Source: Streptomyces sp. RFCAC02
Lineage (GTDB): Bacteria; Actinomycetota; Actinomycetes; Streptomycetales; Streptomycetaceae
DNA: 64,000 bases
Reading direction: 5' to 3'
Assembly: GCF_004193175.1 (NCBI RefSeq)
Contig: NZ_SAUH01000001.1
Location: forward strand, 5,427,501 to 5,491,500
A model generated the notes under the pieces. It had not been told where the DNA came from. It worked only from the letters and a program-made list of their open reading frames with translations, and ran no database searches. Below are positions 18,283-28,231 of this stretch, piece after piece (position 1 is the stretch's first letter; each line of letters begins with the position of its first letter). A program made the translations under genes and the position numbers.

Positions 18283-19308
18283 TCACAGCGGCGCGTACGA
18301 CGTATCGCCGTCCGCGCCGTCCTCCGGCATGCCGAAGGCGGCCAGCAACCGTTGTGCCGCGAGGGTCGCCGTGAGGGTGCCGGCGCGCACGCGTTCCTCC
18401 ACCAGCGGCGCGACACGGCGCACCTCCGGGTCGTCGCGCAGGCGGGCCAGCAGGTGCTCCCGCACCATCGACCACGTCCACTCCACCTGCTGCTCGCGCC
18501 GCCGCGCCGCGAGCAGCCCGGCCGCGTCCAGCGCCGAGCGGTGCGCCTCGACCCGCTCCCACACCCGGTCCAGGTCCGTGCCCTCCTGCGCGCTGCACGT
18601 CAGGACGGGCGGGGACCACACGGGGTCGGCCGGCCCCAGCATCCGCAGTGCGCCGGCCAGCTCGCGGGCGGCGGCGCGGGCGTCCCGCTCGTGCGGACCG
18701 TCCGCCTTGTTGACGGCGATGACGTCGGCGAGTTCGATGACCCCCTTCTTGATCCCCTGCAACTGGTCGCCCGTCCTGGCCAGCGTCAGCAGCAGGAACG
18801 TGTCGACCATCGAGGCGACCGCCGTCTCCGACTGGCCGACGCCGACCGTCTCCACCAGCACCACGTCGTACCCGGCCGCCTCCATGACGACGATCGTCTC
18901 GCGCGTCGCCCGGGCGACTCCGCCGAGCGTCCCCGCCGTCGGCGACGGCCGGACGAACGCCGCCGGATCGACGGCGAGCCGCGCCATCCGTGTCTTGTCC
19001 CCGAGGATCGAACCGCCCGTCCGCGTGGACGACGGATCGACCGCCAGCACCGCCACCCGGTGCCCGCGGCCGGTCAGCACCGTGCCCAGGGCGTCGATGA
19101 ACGTGGACTTGCCCACGCCGGGGACGCCGCTGATCCCCACCCGCAGCGCCCGGCCCGCGTGCGGCAGCAGGTCGAGCAGCAGCCGCTGTGCCAGCCGCCG
19201 GTGGTCGGGGCGGCTCGACTCCACCAGCGTGATGGCGCGCGCCACCTGGGCGCGGGAGCCCGCCAGGACACCCGCCGCATACGCGCCCACATCGATCGGT
19301 CTCGGCAC
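18283..19308 (-). CDS. meaB: Methylmalonyl-CoA mutase-associated GTPase MeaB
   Basis: A 341-residue G3E-family GTPase. Walker A GVPGVGKST is at residues 61-69, followed by DPSST, ETVGVGQSE (switch/Walker B) and NKADG (base recognition). MeaB loads and protects the adenosylcobalamin cofactor of methylmalonyl-CoA mutase. It is the third gene of the mutA-mutB-meaB row, 48 bp after mutB, and the context makes the assignment secure. GTG 19308 has GAGGA about 7 nt upstream. Confidence 0.93.
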   Translation of the reverse strand: MPRPIDVGAYAAGVLAGSRAQVARAITLVESSRPDHRRLAQRLLLDLLPHAGRALRVGISGVPGVGKSTFIDALGTVLTGRGHRVAVLAVDPSSTRTGGSILGDKTRMARLAVDPAAFVRPSPTAGTLGGVARATRETIVVMEAAGYDVVLVETVGVGQSETAVASMVDTFLLLTLARTGDQLQGIKKGVIELADVIAVNKADGPHERDARAAARELAGALRMLGPADPVWSPPVLTCSAQEGTDLDRVWERVEAHRSALDAAGLLAARRREQQVEWTWSMVREHLLARLRDDPEVRRVAPLVEERVRAGTLTATLAAQRLLAAFGMPEDGADGDTSYAPL

Positions 19309-19356
19309 GCCCGCGTCCTCCGTCCGCCGTCCGGCACCGCCCGTCGGGGCGGTGCG

Positions 19357-21543
19357 TCACTCGTCGTGGCCCAGCGCCCCGGCCAGCGCGCGCAGCAGAT
19401 CCGCCGCTGCCTCGGGGATCACCGTGCCCGGGGGGAAGACGGCCGCCGCCCCCGCCGCGCGCAGCTCCGCCACGTCGGCCGGGGGGATCACCCCGCCCAC
19501 GACGATCATGATGTCCTCGCGGCCGGCGCGCGCGAGCTGCTCGCGCAGCGCCGGCACCAGCGTAAGGTGCCCCGCCGCGAGCGACGAGACGCCGACGATG
19601 TGGGCGTCCGCCTCCACCGCCTGCCGGGCCACCTCATCCGGCGTCTGGAACAGCGGACCCACGTCCACGTCGAACCCGAGGTCGGCGAACGCGGAGGCGA
19701 TCACCTTCTGGCCCCGGTCGTGCCCGTCCTGGCCCATCTTGGCGACGAGGATGCGCGGCCTGCGCCCCTCGGCTTCCTCGAACGCGGCCACCAGCGCCCG
19801 GGTCCGCTCCACGGCCGACGCGGTGCCCGCCTCCTCGCGGTACACACCGGAGATCGTACGGATGCGCCCCGCGTGCCGTCCGAAGACCGCCTCCAGCGCG
19901 TCGGAGATCTCCCCGACCGTCGCCCGCGCCCGCGCCGCGTCCACCGCGAGGGCCAGCAGGTTGGCGTCTCCGGCCGCGCCCGCCGTCAGCGCCCGCAGCG
20001 CGTCCCGGCAGGCGGCCTCGTCCCGCTCGGCGCGCAGCCGCCGCAGCTTCTCGATCTGCCGCGCGCGGACCGCCGAGTTGTCCACCTTGAGCACCTCGAT
20101 CGGCTCGTCCGCCGCGGCGCGGTACAGGTTGACGCCGATCACCGGCTGCCGCCCCGAGTCGATCCGTGCCTGGGTGCGGGCCGCCGCCTCCTCGACCCGC
20201 AGCTTCGGGATGCCGGCGTCGATGGCGCGGGCCATGCCGCCGGCCGCCTCCACCTCCTCGATGTGCTGCCGTGCACGGTGCGCCAGGTCGTGCGTGAGCC
20301 GCTCGACGTATGCGCTGCCGCCCCAGGGATCGATCACCCGTGTCGTGCCGGACTCCTGCTGGAGCAGCAGTTGGGTGTTGCGGGCGATGCGGGCGGAGAA
20401 GTCCGTCGGCAGGGCCAGCGCCTCGTCCAGCGCGTTGGTGTGGAGCGACTGGGTGTGGCCCTGGGTGGCGGCCATCGCCTCGACGCAGGTGCGCGTCACG
20501 TTGTTGAACACGTCCTGGGCGGTCAGCGACCAGCCCGACGTCTGCGCGTGCGTCCGCAGGGACAGCGACTTCGGGTTCCGCGGGCCGAAGCGCGACACCA
20601 GCTCCGCCCACAGGAGCCGTGCCGCGCGCAGCTTCGCGATCTCCATGAAGAAGTTCATGCCGATCGCCCAGAAGAAGGACAGCCGGGGCGCGAACGCGTC
20701 CACCTCGAGACCGGCGGCCCGCCCGGCCCGGATGTACTCCACCCCGTCGGCCAGGGTGTACGCCAGCTCCAGGTCGGCCGTGGCCCCCGCCTCCTGGATG
20801 TGGTAGCCGGAGATGGAGATCGAGTTGTACCGCGGCATCCGCGCGGAGGTGTAGGCGAACACGTCCGAGATGATCCGCAGGGAAGGACCGGGCGGATAGA
20901 TGTAGGTGTTGCGGACCATGAACTCCTTGAGGATGTCGTTCTGGATGGTCCCGGCAAGCCGCTCCGGCGGCACGCCCTGCTCCTCGGCCGCCACGATGTA
21001 CAGCGCCAGCACCGGGAGCACGGCGCCGTTCATCGTCATCGACACGCTCATGCGGTCCAGCGGGATGCCGTCGAAGAGCTGCCGCATGTCGAGGATCGAG
21101 TCGATGGCCACCCCCGCCATGCCGACATCACCCGTCACCCGCGGGTGGTCGCTGTCGTACCCCCGGTGCGTCGGGAGGTCGAACGCCACCGACAGGCCCT
21201 TCTGACCGGCCGCCAGATTGCGGCGGTAGAAGGCGTTCGACTCCTCCGCCGTCGAGAAACCCGCGTACTGCCGCACGGTCCAGGGCTGGTTCACGTACAT
21301 CGTCGGGTAGGGGCCACGCAGGAACGGCGCGATGCCGGGGTAGGTGCCGAGGAAGCCGACGGGGGCCAGGTCGTCCGCCGTGTACAGCGGCCGCACGCCG
21401 ATGCCCTCCGGCGTCTCCCACAGCAACTCGTCCGCGCCGCGCCCGGTCGACCGCTCCAGGGCGGCGCGCCACTCGTCGGGGCCTGCCTGCGTGGGGGCGG
21501 GAGGCCCCAGTTCGATGTCGGAGAAGTCGGGGATCCGCCGCAT
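19357..21543 (-). CDS. mutB: Methylmalonyl-CoA mutase large (alpha) subunit
   Basis: A 728-residue catalytic subunit. The N-terminal TIM barrel contains RPLYTADD and PYPTMYV (substrate contacts) and the C-terminal cobalamin domain carries the base-off motif DGHDRG (DxHxxG) followed by GVSSLAAGH and GGVIPPAD. It interconverts (R)-methylmalonyl-CoA and succinyl-CoA, linking odd-chain/propionate metabolism with polyketide precursor supply. ATG 21543 overlaps the mutA TGA by one base (TGATG) and has GGAGG 7 nt upstream, so I prefer it to the adjoining GTG 21546. Confidence 0.96.
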   Translation of the reverse strand: MRRIPDFSDIELGPPAPTQAGPDEWRAALERSTGRGADELLWETPEGIGVRPLYTADDLAPVGFLGTYPGIAPFLRGPYPTMYVNQPWTVRQYAGFSTAEESNAFYRRNLAAGQKGLSVAFDLPTHRGYDSDHPRVTGDVGMAGVAIDSILDMRQLFDGIPLDRMSVSMTMNGAVLPVLALYIVAAEEQGVPPERLAGTIQNDILKEFMVRNTYIYPPGPSLRIISDVFAYTSARMPRYNSISISGYHIQEAGATADLELAYTLADGVEYIRAGRAAGLEVDAFAPRLSFFWAIGMNFFMEIAKLRAARLLWAELVSRFGPRNPKSLSLRTHAQTSGWSLTAQDVFNNVTRTCVEAMAATQGHTQSLHTNALDEALALPTDFSARIARNTQLLLQQESGTTRVIDPWGGSAYVERLTHDLAHRARQHIEEVEAAGGMARAIDAGIPKLRVEEAAARTQARIDSGRQPVIGVNLYRAAADEPIEVLKVDNSAVRARQIEKLRRLRAERDEAACRDALRALTAGAAGDANLLALAVDAARARATVGEISDALEAVFGRHAGRIRTISGVYREEAGTASAVERTRALVAAFEEAEGRRPRILVAKMGQDGHDRGQKVIASAFADLGFDVDVGPLFQTPDEVARQAVEADAHIVGVSSLAAGHLTLVPALREQLARAGREDIMIVVGGVIPPADVAELRAAGAAAVFPPGTVIPEAAADLLRALAGALGHDE

Positions 21544-23468
21544 CACGCCACCTCCAGGGAGTCGAGCAGGGCGGCGAGGTCCGCGACCACGTCGCTGCCG
21601 GCGGAGACGAATGCGTCCACACCCGCATCGCGCAGTTCCCCGGCCCGTTCGCCGGGCCGGCCCGCCAGCAGCACGCGCCGTGCCCCGGCGGCCCTCAGCG
21701 CCGCCGCCACCGGCACCGCCTCCTCGTCATAGGCCGCGTCGGTGCCGCACAGCCATGCGACCCGCGCGCCGCTGGCGGTGAACGCCGCGGCGGCCGAGGC
21801 GGCGTCGACCGTCACCGGGTCGTGCACCGGGACCGCCCCCGCCGCCTGCACCAGGCCGCCCGCGAAGGCGGCCCGCGCCGCGTGCGCGGCCGGCGGGCCC
21901 AGCGCGGCGAGGAACACGGCCGGCCGCCCGCCCGTCGCCGCCTCGTACGCGTCCGATCTCGCGCGCAACGCCTCGAAGGCGTCGTCCCGCCGGACGAGGG
22001 GCAGGCCACCGCCGGCCGGCGGTGGCGCCGCCCGGCGCACCACCGGGCGCTCGGCCGCCTGCGCGAACTCGCTCACGCCCGTGATCGGCTCCCGACGGGT
22101 CGCGAGCCGCCGGGAGCGCTCCGCCCAGGTCGCCGCGATCCGGCCCGCCACCAGCCCCGACCGCAGCGCCTCGGCCTGGCCGCCGGCGCGCTCAAGCTCC
22201 TGGAACCACGCCCATGCCGCCCGCGCCACCGCGTCGGTCAGCGCCTCGACGTACCAGGAGCCGCCGGCCGGATCGATGACCCGCGCGAGGTGCGACTCCG
22301 CCATCAGGATCGACGACGTGTTCCGCGCGATCCTGCGGGCGAACGCGTCGGGCAGGCCGAGGGCGTCGTCGAACGGCAGGACCGTCACGGCCTCGGCGCC
22401 GCCGAGCCCCGCCGCCAGGGCGGCGACCGTGGTGCGGAGGATGTTCACCCAGGGGTCGCGGCGCGTCATCATGACCCGGGACGTCACCGCGTGCTGCCGC
22501 TGCGCCCCGGCCCCCGGGGCCGCCCCCGACACCTCGGCGACGCGCGCCCACAGCCGCCGGGCCGCCCGCAGCTTCGCGATCGTCAGGAACTGGTCGGCGC
22601 CCGCCGCGTACCGGAACTCCACCTGCCCGAGCGCCGCGTCCACCGGCAGCCCGCCGGCGACCAGCTCCCGCAGGTACGCGACGCCCGTGGCGAGCGAGCA
22701 GCCAACCTCCTGCACGTCGGAACCGCCCGCCTCGTGGTAGGGCAGCGCGTCCACCGTGACGGCACGGACGCCCGGGTGGTCGCGGTGCGCGCGGGCGGCG
22801 AGCCCCACCATCGTCCGCAGGTCCGCCGCGAGGTCGTCGGCCCGGCCGGTGCGGGCGACCCGGCCGAGGGGATCGGCCCCGAACGAGCCGCGCAGCGTGC
22901 CGGGCGGCAGGCCCCGCTCCCCGGCGAGGCGCAGCAGCTCCCGCGCGGCGGCTCCGGTGTCGGCGCCCGCGTCGAGGACGACGGCCACCAGGTCGAGCAG
23001 GACGCCGTCCAGGACGGCCGGCAGCCGGGAGACGGGCGGCCCGCCCGCGTCGCCGAGGACCAGCCACAGGGACGTCGCGCCGTTCTCCAGGTCGGCGAGC
23101 ACGGCGGCGTTCGCCGGTGCGGGGTCGGGATCGGCGTGCCGCTGCCGCACGTCCCACCCGTCCACCGTGCCCGCGGGGCGTGCCCCCCGGACGTACGGCG
23201 CGAACCCCGGGAACCCGGCCGCGCCCGCCGGCCGGGGGGCGTCGTCCGCCGTGTAGAGGGGCCGGACCACGATCCCGTCACCCAGCCGGGTGCTGAGCGC
23301 TTCCTCGGCGGCCGCGCCCTCGGCCTCGCCCCTCCCCGTCCTGCGCAGCACGTCCGCCACGAGGGCCTGCCACTCGGCCCGGTCCGCGGCGGGGAACCCG
23401 GCGGCCGGCGGCGGCTCCCCGGCGCCGGGGTGGCGCACAGAGTCCGTTGAGCGAGGGATGCCCGGCAT
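21543..23468 (-). CDS. mutA: Methylmalonyl-CoA mutase small (beta) subunit
   Basis: A 641-residue paralogue of the large subunit with the same barrel arrangement ([12 protein letters not shown] near the N-terminus) but a degenerate C-terminal cobalamin domain that lacks DxHxxG, as is normal for MutA. It is structural rather than catalytic and pairs with MutB as a heterodimer. It opens the operon; ATG 23468 has GAGAGGAG at good spacing. The promoter must lie in the 357-bp gap shared with the divergent nucleoside hydrolase gene. Confidence 0.95.
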   Translation of the reverse strand: MPGIPRSTDSVRHPGAGEPPPAAGFPAADRAEWQALVADVLRRTGRGEAEGAAAEEALSTRLGDGIVVRPLYTADDAPRPAGAAGFPGFAPYVRGARPAGTVDGWDVRQRHADPDPAPANAAVLADLENGATSLWLVLGDAGGPPVSRLPAVLDGVLLDLVAVVLDAGADTGAAARELLRLAGERGLPPGTLRGSFGADPLGRVARTGRADDLAADLRTMVGLAARAHRDHPGVRAVTVDALPYHEAGGSDVQEVGCSLATGVAYLRELVAGGLPVDAALGQVEFRYAAGADQFLTIAKLRAARRLWARVAEVSGAAPGAGAQRQHAVTSRVMMTRRDPWVNILRTTVAALAAGLGGAEAVTVLPFDDALGLPDAFARRIARNTSSILMAESHLARVIDPAGGSWYVEALTDAVARAAWAWFQELERAGGQAEALRSGLVAGRIAATWAERSRRLATRREPITGVSEFAQAAERPVVRRAAPPPAGGGLPLVRRDDAFEALRARSDAYEAATGGRPAVFLAALGPPAAHAARAAFAGGLVQAAGAVPVHDPVTVDAASAAAAFTASGARVAWLCGTDAAYDEEAVPVAAALRAAGARRVLLAGRPGERAGELRDAGVDAFVSAGSDVVADLAALLDSLEVA

Positions 23469-23825
23469 GGTGACGCTCCTCTCGTGACGCTCCTGTTCCT
23501 ACATCTCCCCCCGCGGGGGCGGGGTCTACGCGCGACGCGTGTCCCATCGTGCCCGAGGACGCCCGCGCCCGACCCGTCTCTGTCCACAGGCCCCATGCGG
23601 TCATCGCACTGTCGTGTCATCACACCTGTCCGAGGGGTCGTCACCGGCCGCACGGCCCGCGCCGCACCGGGCCGTCACCCGTTCGGCACCGGCGCGCCGG
23701 ACGCCCGGCGGCCGTACGCCCTGCTGGGCTCGTACCTGCCTCGGCGCCGGCCCGGGACTCGACGGCCTCCCGACGGGGCACCCGGACGGCCGCCGTCCCG
23801 TAGCCCCGGACCGGAGGGAGAGCCC
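23469..23825. other. 357-bp divergent promoter region, mutA / nucleoside hydrolase
   Basis: No convincing ORF with normal codon bias. It must hold the promoters for the mut operon (minus) and the nucleoside hydrolase (plus). A short inverted repeat GTGT-catc-ACAC lies near 23612, but I see no clear -35/-10 pair or known operator. Confidence 0.6.
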
Positions 23826-24782
23826 ATGCCCGTGCCCGTCGTCATCGACTGCGACCCCGGCCACGACGACGCCGTCGCCCTGATGCTCGCCGCCGGCGAC
23901 CCCGCCGTCGACCTGCTCGCCGTCACGACGGTCGGCGGCAGCCAGACCCTGGAGAAGACGACCCTGAACGCCCGGCGCGTCTGCTCCGCCGCGGGCATCG
24001 ACGTCCCCGTGGCCGCCGGCTGCGCCCGCCCCCTGAACCAGCCCCTCCGCATCGCCGACGACATGCACGGCATCTCCGGGCTCGACGGCTCGTCCTTCCC
24101 GGAGCCGACCGTCGCCCTCACCGGCGAGCACGCCGTGGACCTCCTCCACCGCGTCCTCACCACCAGCCCGGAGCCCGTCACCATCATCCCCACCGCGCCG
24201 CTCACCAACATCGCGGTCCTGCTGACGCGGTACCCGGAGGTCGCCCCCGCCGTCCGGGAGATCGTCCTGATGGGCGGCTCCGCCGAGCGCGGCAACGTCA
24301 CCCCCTACGCCGAGGCCAACATCCACGGAGACCCCGAGGCCGCGCAGATCGTGTTCTCGTCCGGCCTCCCGGTCACCATGTGCGGCCTGAACGTCACCCA
24401 CCAGGCGCTCGTCACGCCCGACGTCATCGACCGCCTGAACGCCCTCGGCACCGGTCCGGGCCGTGTCTGCGCGGAACTGATCACGTACTACGGCCGCAGC
24501 TACCAGCGCCTGTGGGACTTCCCCGCGCCGCCCCTGCACGACCCGGTCGCCGTCGCCCGGGTCATCGATCCCGCGCTCGTCGGCTGCGTCGACGCGTCCG
24601 TCGAGATCGAACTGCGCGGCGAGCACACCCGCGGCGCCACCGTCGTCGACCTCCACGACTACCTGCGCCGCCCGCCCAACGCGAAGGTCGCCACCACGCT
24701 GGACCGGGACGGGTTCCTTGAACGGGTGGTGGACGCCGTCGCCCGCCTGGGCGACCCGCGGCCCGCCGGCCAACGGCCGTAG
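23826..24782 (+). CDS. Nucleoside hydrolase (IunH/RihA-like)
   Basis: A 318-residue enzyme with the diagnostic calcium-binding N-terminal motif DCDPGHDDAVAL at residues 8-19 (DxDxxxDD). ITYYGR and LHDPVAVA later in the chain complete the active site. It hydrolyses the N-glycosidic bond of purine or pyrimidine ribonucleosides for base salvage. ATG 23826 has GGAGGGAG upstream. It converges with the TetR gene across a 36-bp gap containing part of a GC-rich hairpin. Confidence 0.92.
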   Translation: MPVPVVIDCDPGHDDAVALMLAAGDPAVDLLAVTTVGGSQTLEKTTLNARRVCSAAGIDVPVAAGCARPLNQPLRIADDMHGISGLDGSSFPEPTVALTGEHAVDLLHRVLTTSPEPVTIIPTAPLTNIAVLLTRYPEVAPAVREIVLMGGSAERGNVTPYAEANIHGDPEAAQIVFSSGLPVTMCGLNVTHQALVTPDVIDRLNALGTGPGRVCAELITYYGRSYQRLWDFPAPPLHDPVAVARVIDPALVGCVDASVEIELRGEHTRGATVVDLHDYLRRPPNAKVATTLDRDGFLERVVDAVARLGDPRPAGQRP

Positions 24783-24810
24783 CGGACCGCTCCGGAGCCC
24801 CGGATCAGCC

Positions 24811-24828
24811 CGCCCGGGTCACCGGGCG
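24811..24828. terminator. Short GC hairpin at the nucleoside hydrolase / tetR convergence
   Basis: CGCCCGG and CCGGGCG form a 7-bp stem around a 4-base loop, overlapping the last codons of the tetR-like gene. It is the only candidate terminator for the two converging genes. Confidence 0.45.
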
Positions 24829-25469
24829 CCGTAGGCACGGACGAAGGCCCGCACCCCGTCGATCATGCTGCGGCGGACCCGGTCGGGGTCGGCGCGGGTC
24901 GGGTCCGGCTCGTTGCTGTAGGCCAGCAGCGTCGTGAGGGCGTTGAAATGGTCGGCGGCCAGGCGCGGGTCGGGCGCGTCGAGGAGGCCCCGGCCGGCGA
25001 AGTGTCCGAGGCGCTCGGCCAGCGCCTCCTCGGGGAGCGAGGCCAGCGGGTGGGCCTGCAGCTCCGCCACGGTCCTCCGCTGCTCCGACACCAGGGCGAA
25101 CACGGCCGCGTAGTCCGCCGAGCCGATGACGGTGGTGCCGAGTTCGACGGCGAAGGCGGTCAGGGCGTCCTCCAGCGCCGGGAGGTCCCCGATCGGGGCC
25201 GCGTCGGACAGGTGCCGGTCCAGAGCCGCCCGCAGGGAGGCCAGCAGCGAGGTGCCGGCGTCCTCCAGGACGCTCAGGAACAGGCTCTTCTTGTCGCCGT
25301 AGTAGTCGTACACCGTGCGCTTGGAGACGTTCGCCCGCGCGGCGACGGCGTCCATGCTGGTGCGTTCGATCCCGTCCACGACGAACAGCTCCCGCGCCGC
25401 CGCGAGGACCGCGGCGCGCTTGGCCGCCGCCCGGCCGCCGCCCACCCGTCGCGTCGCCTCCGTAGCCAT
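24819..25469 (-). CDS. TetR-family transcriptional regulator
   Basis: A 216-residue regulator. The N-terminal helix-turn-helix (residues about 15-62) includes FVVDGIERTSMDAVAARANVSKRTVYDYYG-type spacing, ending in the classic TVYDYYGDKKSLF. The C-terminal 150 residues form the ligand-binding helices. It is divergent from a DHA2 exporter, with a strong palindrome between them, so I infer that it represses the exporter and itself until a drug-like ligand binds. ATG 25469 has GGAGGTG 9 nt upstream. Confidence 0.92.
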   Translation of the reverse strand: MATEATRRVGGGRAAAKRAAVLAAARELFVVDGIERTSMDAVAARANVSKRTVYDYYGDKKSLFLSVLEDAGTSLLASLRAALDRHLSDAAPIGDLPALEDALTAFAVELGTTVIGSADYAAVFALVSEQRRTVAELQAHPLASLPEEALAERLGHFAGRGLLDAPDPRLAADHFNALTTLLAYSNEPDPTRADPDRVRRSMIDGVRAFVRAYGAR

Positions 25470-25510
25470 GACCGCGCCACCTCCGGCCGGAACTCTACAG
25501 CGCCGGCCCA

Positions 25511-25539
25511 CTTCTACACTGCACGGTGTAGTGTAGAAG
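25511..25539. promoter_or_regulatory. TetR-type operator overlapping the exporter promoter
   Basis: CTTCTACACT and AGTGTAGAAG form a perfect 10-bp inverted repeat with a 9-bp spacer; a nested TACAC/GTGTA pair lies inside. The right arm ends 1 bp before GTG 25541 of the exporter, so a bound dimer would cover its -10 region and start site. It also sits 42 bp from the tetR start, allowing autoregulation. Confidence 0.8.
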
Positions 25540-25540
25540 A

Positions 25541-26971
25541 GTGAACGTCACCGATTCCGTCCAGACGGTGCCGCAGCGCCGGCTGAACCTCATCAGCTTC
25601 GTCCTCGTCCTCGGCACGGTCACGACCCTGCTCGACACGACGATCGTCGCCATCGCCCTCGACCACCTGCGCACGACCTTCGACGCCTCCGTGGCCGCCA
25701 CGCAGTGGGTCGCCACCGGATACCTCCTCGCCTTCGTCTCCGTGATCCCCGTCAGCGGCTGGCTCTCCGAACGCCTCGGCGCCCGCCGCACGTGGATGCT
25801 GGCCGTCGCCGCGTTCCTGGCGGGCTCGGTGCTGTGCGGACTGTCCTGGTCCCTGCCCGCCCTGATCGTCTTCCGGGTGCTGCAGGGCGCCGGGGGCGGC
25901 CTCGTGCTCCCCGTGACGATCTCGATCCTCACCCGCGCCGCCGGCCCCCACCGGATAGGACAGGCCATGGCCGCCATCGCCCTGCCCGGCCAGCTCGCAC
26001 CGGTCCTCGGCCCCGTCATCGGCGGAACGATCCTCGACCGGCTGGACTGGCACTGGCTGTTCTACGTCAACGTCCCGCTGTGCCTGGCGGCCCTCGCCCT
26101 CGCCCCCGCCCTGCTCCCCGGCGAGCCGGGCCGCCGCGGCCACACCTTCGACCTCACCGGCTTCCTGCTGCTCACACCGGCGGTCACGGCACTCGCGCTC
26201 GGTGTCGGCCGGGCCTCGGGCACCGAGGGCTTCGCCGCCCCCGCCGCCTGGGCACCGCTGGCCGCCGGCGCCGTCCTGCTGACCGGCTTCATCGTGTACG
26301 CGCGGCGGGCCTCCGGCCGGCCCCTCCTGGACGTACGGGTCTTCGCCCGCCGCAGTTTCGGTCTCTCCGGCGTCATCACGTTCTTCGGCGGCTTCTCCAC
26401 CTTCGCGCTGTCGTTCCTGCTCCCGCTCTACTACCAGCAGGTCCGTGGCGAAAGCGTCCTCCACACCGGCTTCCTGCTCATCCCCCAGGGCCTCGGGACC
26501 ATGTCCTACCTGCTGGCCGCCCGCCGGCTGCCGGACCGCGCCGACGGACGCCTCCTGGTCGCCGCCGGAGTCCTGCTGACCATGGCCGGCATCGTCCCGT
26601 TCACCCTCGCCGACCCGCCGGGGACCGCCGTCCTGCTGGCCGCGCAGTTCGTCCAGGGCGTCGGCATGGGCGCCTGCACCGTCCCGGTGATGGCCCTCGC
26701 GTTCGCGGGCCTCCACCCCGACGAGGTCCCGCGCGGGAGCGCCGCGTTCAGCGTCGTCCAGCGCGTCGGGGCGCCCTTCGGCGTGGCGGTCGTCGCCGCC
26801 ATCCTGCAGAGCGCCCTGCACACCGCGACCACGCCGGCCGGAGTGCTCGCGGCCTTCACCGGCACGTTCCGGTGGACGCTCGCCCTCGGCGCCGTTCCGC
26901 TGCTGCTCGCCCTCTTCCTGCCGCGCGACGGGCGCCGACGGGCGGGACCGTCCGCCGAACCGGACCTTTGA
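25541..26971 (+). CDS. MFS drug exporter, DHA2 (14-segment) family
   Basis: A 476-residue membrane protein with about fourteen hydrophobic segments. Family motifs are visible: LDTTIVAIAL in segment 1 (motif D1), WVATGYLLAF, RLGARRTWM (motif A) and GPVIGGTILD (motif C of drug/H+ antiporters). It should export drugs or amphiphilic metabolites using the proton gradient. GTG 25541 is only 1 bp from the operator and has no ribosome site, so the mRNA is probably leaderless. Control by the divergent TetR protein is very likely. Confidence 0.9.
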   Translation: MNVTDSVQTVPQRRLNLISFVLVLGTVTTLLDTTIVAIALDHLRTTFDASVAATQWVATGYLLAFVSVIPVSGWLSERLGARRTWMLAVAAFLAGSVLCGLSWSLPALIVFRVLQGAGGGLVLPVTISILTRAAGPHRIGQAMAAIALPGQLAPVLGPVIGGTILDRLDWHWLFYVNVPLCLAALALAPALLPGEPGRRGHTFDLTGFLLLTPAVTALALGVGRASGTEGFAAPAAWAPLAAGAVLLTGFIVYARRASGRPLLDVRVFARRSFGLSGVITFFGGFSTFALSFLLPLYYQQVRGESVLHTGFLLIPQGLGTMSYLLAARRLPDRADGRLLVAAGVLLTMAGIVPFTLADPPGTAVLLAAQFVQGVGMGACTVPVMALAFAGLHPDEVPRGSAAFSVVQRVGAPFGVAVVAAILQSALHTATTPAGVLAAFTGTFRWTLALGAVPLLLALFLPRDGRRRAGPSAEPDL

Positions 26972-27004
26972 CCTGCTGCTTCGCGGTGGCGGACACTGGG
27001 GGCC

Positions 27005-28207
27005 ATGGACCTCCAGATCACCGCGACCGATCCGCAGCACCCCGCGACGCTGCTCGACCTGCCGTGGCACATGCCGCTCGAACAGTGGCCCGAGAAGCAC
27101 CTCGTGGCCCTGCCCCGCGGCATCTCGCGGCACGTCGTGCGGTTCGCGCGGGCCGGCGACGAGGTCTTCGCGGTCAAGGAGGTGGGGGAGTGGGCCGCCG
27201 TGCGCGAGTACGGGCTGCTGCGCGACCTCGACCGGCTCGCCGTGCCCTCCGTCGACCCGGTGGCCGTCGTCACCGGCCGCAAGGGCGCGGACGGCGAGCC
27301 GCTGGAGCCCGTCCTCATCACCCGGCAGCTCAAGGGGTCGCTGCCCTACCGGTCCATGTTCGAGACGACCATGCGGCCCAGCACCATCAAACGGCTCCTC
27401 GACGCGCTCGCCGTGCTGCTCGTCCGGCTCCATCTCAACGGCTTCGCCTGGGGCGACTGCTCCCTGTCCAACACCCTCTTCCGCCGCGACGCCGGTGCCT
27501 ACGCCGCCTACCTCGTGGACGCCGAGACCGGCCAGATCCAGCCCACCCTCAGCCAGGGGCAGCGCGACTACGACCTGGAGGTCGCCCGCGTCAACATCGC
27601 CGGCGAGCTGATGGACCTGGAGGCCGGCGGCTCCCTGCACCCGGCCGTCGACCCGGTGCCGTTCGGCCAGGACATCGTCGACCGCTACGGCGCGCTGTGG
27701 CACGAGCTGACCCGCACCTCCGTCTACCCGCGCGACAAGCGGCACTACATCGACCGTCGCATCCGCCGCCTCAACGACCTCGGGTTCGACGTCGCCGAGA
27801 TGCAGATCCAGCGCTCCCCCGACGGGGACGCCGTCACCTTCGTCCCCAAGGTCGTGGACGCGGGCCACCACCAGCGGCAACTGCTGCGCCTCACCGGCCT
27901 CGACGCCGAGGAGAACCAGGCGCGCAGCCTCCTCAACGACCTGGAGACCTGGATGGCCTCCCAGGAGGACTACGCGCCCGGCGACCCCCTCGGCGCACGG
28001 CCCGAGGTGCTGGCGCACCGCTGGGTGCGCGACGTGTTCCGCCCCGCCGTCCGCCTGGTCCCGCGCGAGCTGCGCGACGGCCTGGACACCGCGCAGATCT
28101 ACCACGAGCTGCTGGAGTGCCGGCTGAAACTCTCGGAGCTGCGCCGCGAGGACGTGACCATGCAGACCGCGGCCGACGACTACGTGGCCCGGCTGCGCGG
28201 GGAGTGA
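27005..28207 (+). CDS. DUF4032 protein with kinase-like N-terminal domain
   Basis: A 400-residue protein of the DUF4032 family common in actinomycetes. The N-terminal half looks like a lipopolysaccharide-kinase/RIO-type fold: FAVKE with Lys58, a catalytic-loop-like GDCSLSN at 150-156, and VDAET at 171-175 in the position of the metal-binding DFG. The C-terminal DUF4032 region starts near 230. Phosphotransfer is therefore plausible, but the substrate is unknown. It starts 33 bp after the exporter and may share its transcript, or have its own promoter in that short gap. Confidence 0.82.
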   Translation: MDLQITATDPQHPATLLDLPWHMPLEQWPEKHLVALPRGISRHVVRFARAGDEVFAVKEVGEWAAVREYGLLRDLDRLAVPSVDPVAVVTGRKGADGEPLEPVLITRQLKGSLPYRSMFETTMRPSTIKRLLDALAVLLVRLHLNGFAWGDCSLSNTLFRRDAGAYAAYLVDAETGQIQPTLSQGQRDYDLEVARVNIAGELMDLEAGGSLHPAVDPVPFGQDIVDRYGALWHELTRTSVYPRDKRHYIDRRIRRLNDLGFDVAEMQIQRSPDGDAVTFVPKVVDAGHHQRQLLRLTGLDAEENQARSLLNDLETWMASQEDYAPGDPLGARPEVLAHRWVRDVFRPAVRLVPRELRDGLDTAQIYHELLECRLKLSELRREDVTMQTAADDYVARLRGE

Positions 28208-28231
28208 CGGACGCCGGGGCGGAACGTTTCC

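Noticed and set aside
22113..22124. CebR-like GGGAGCGCTCC inside mutA
   Set aside because: It lies within a coding region, lacks the outer bases of the palindrome and has no promoter nearby.
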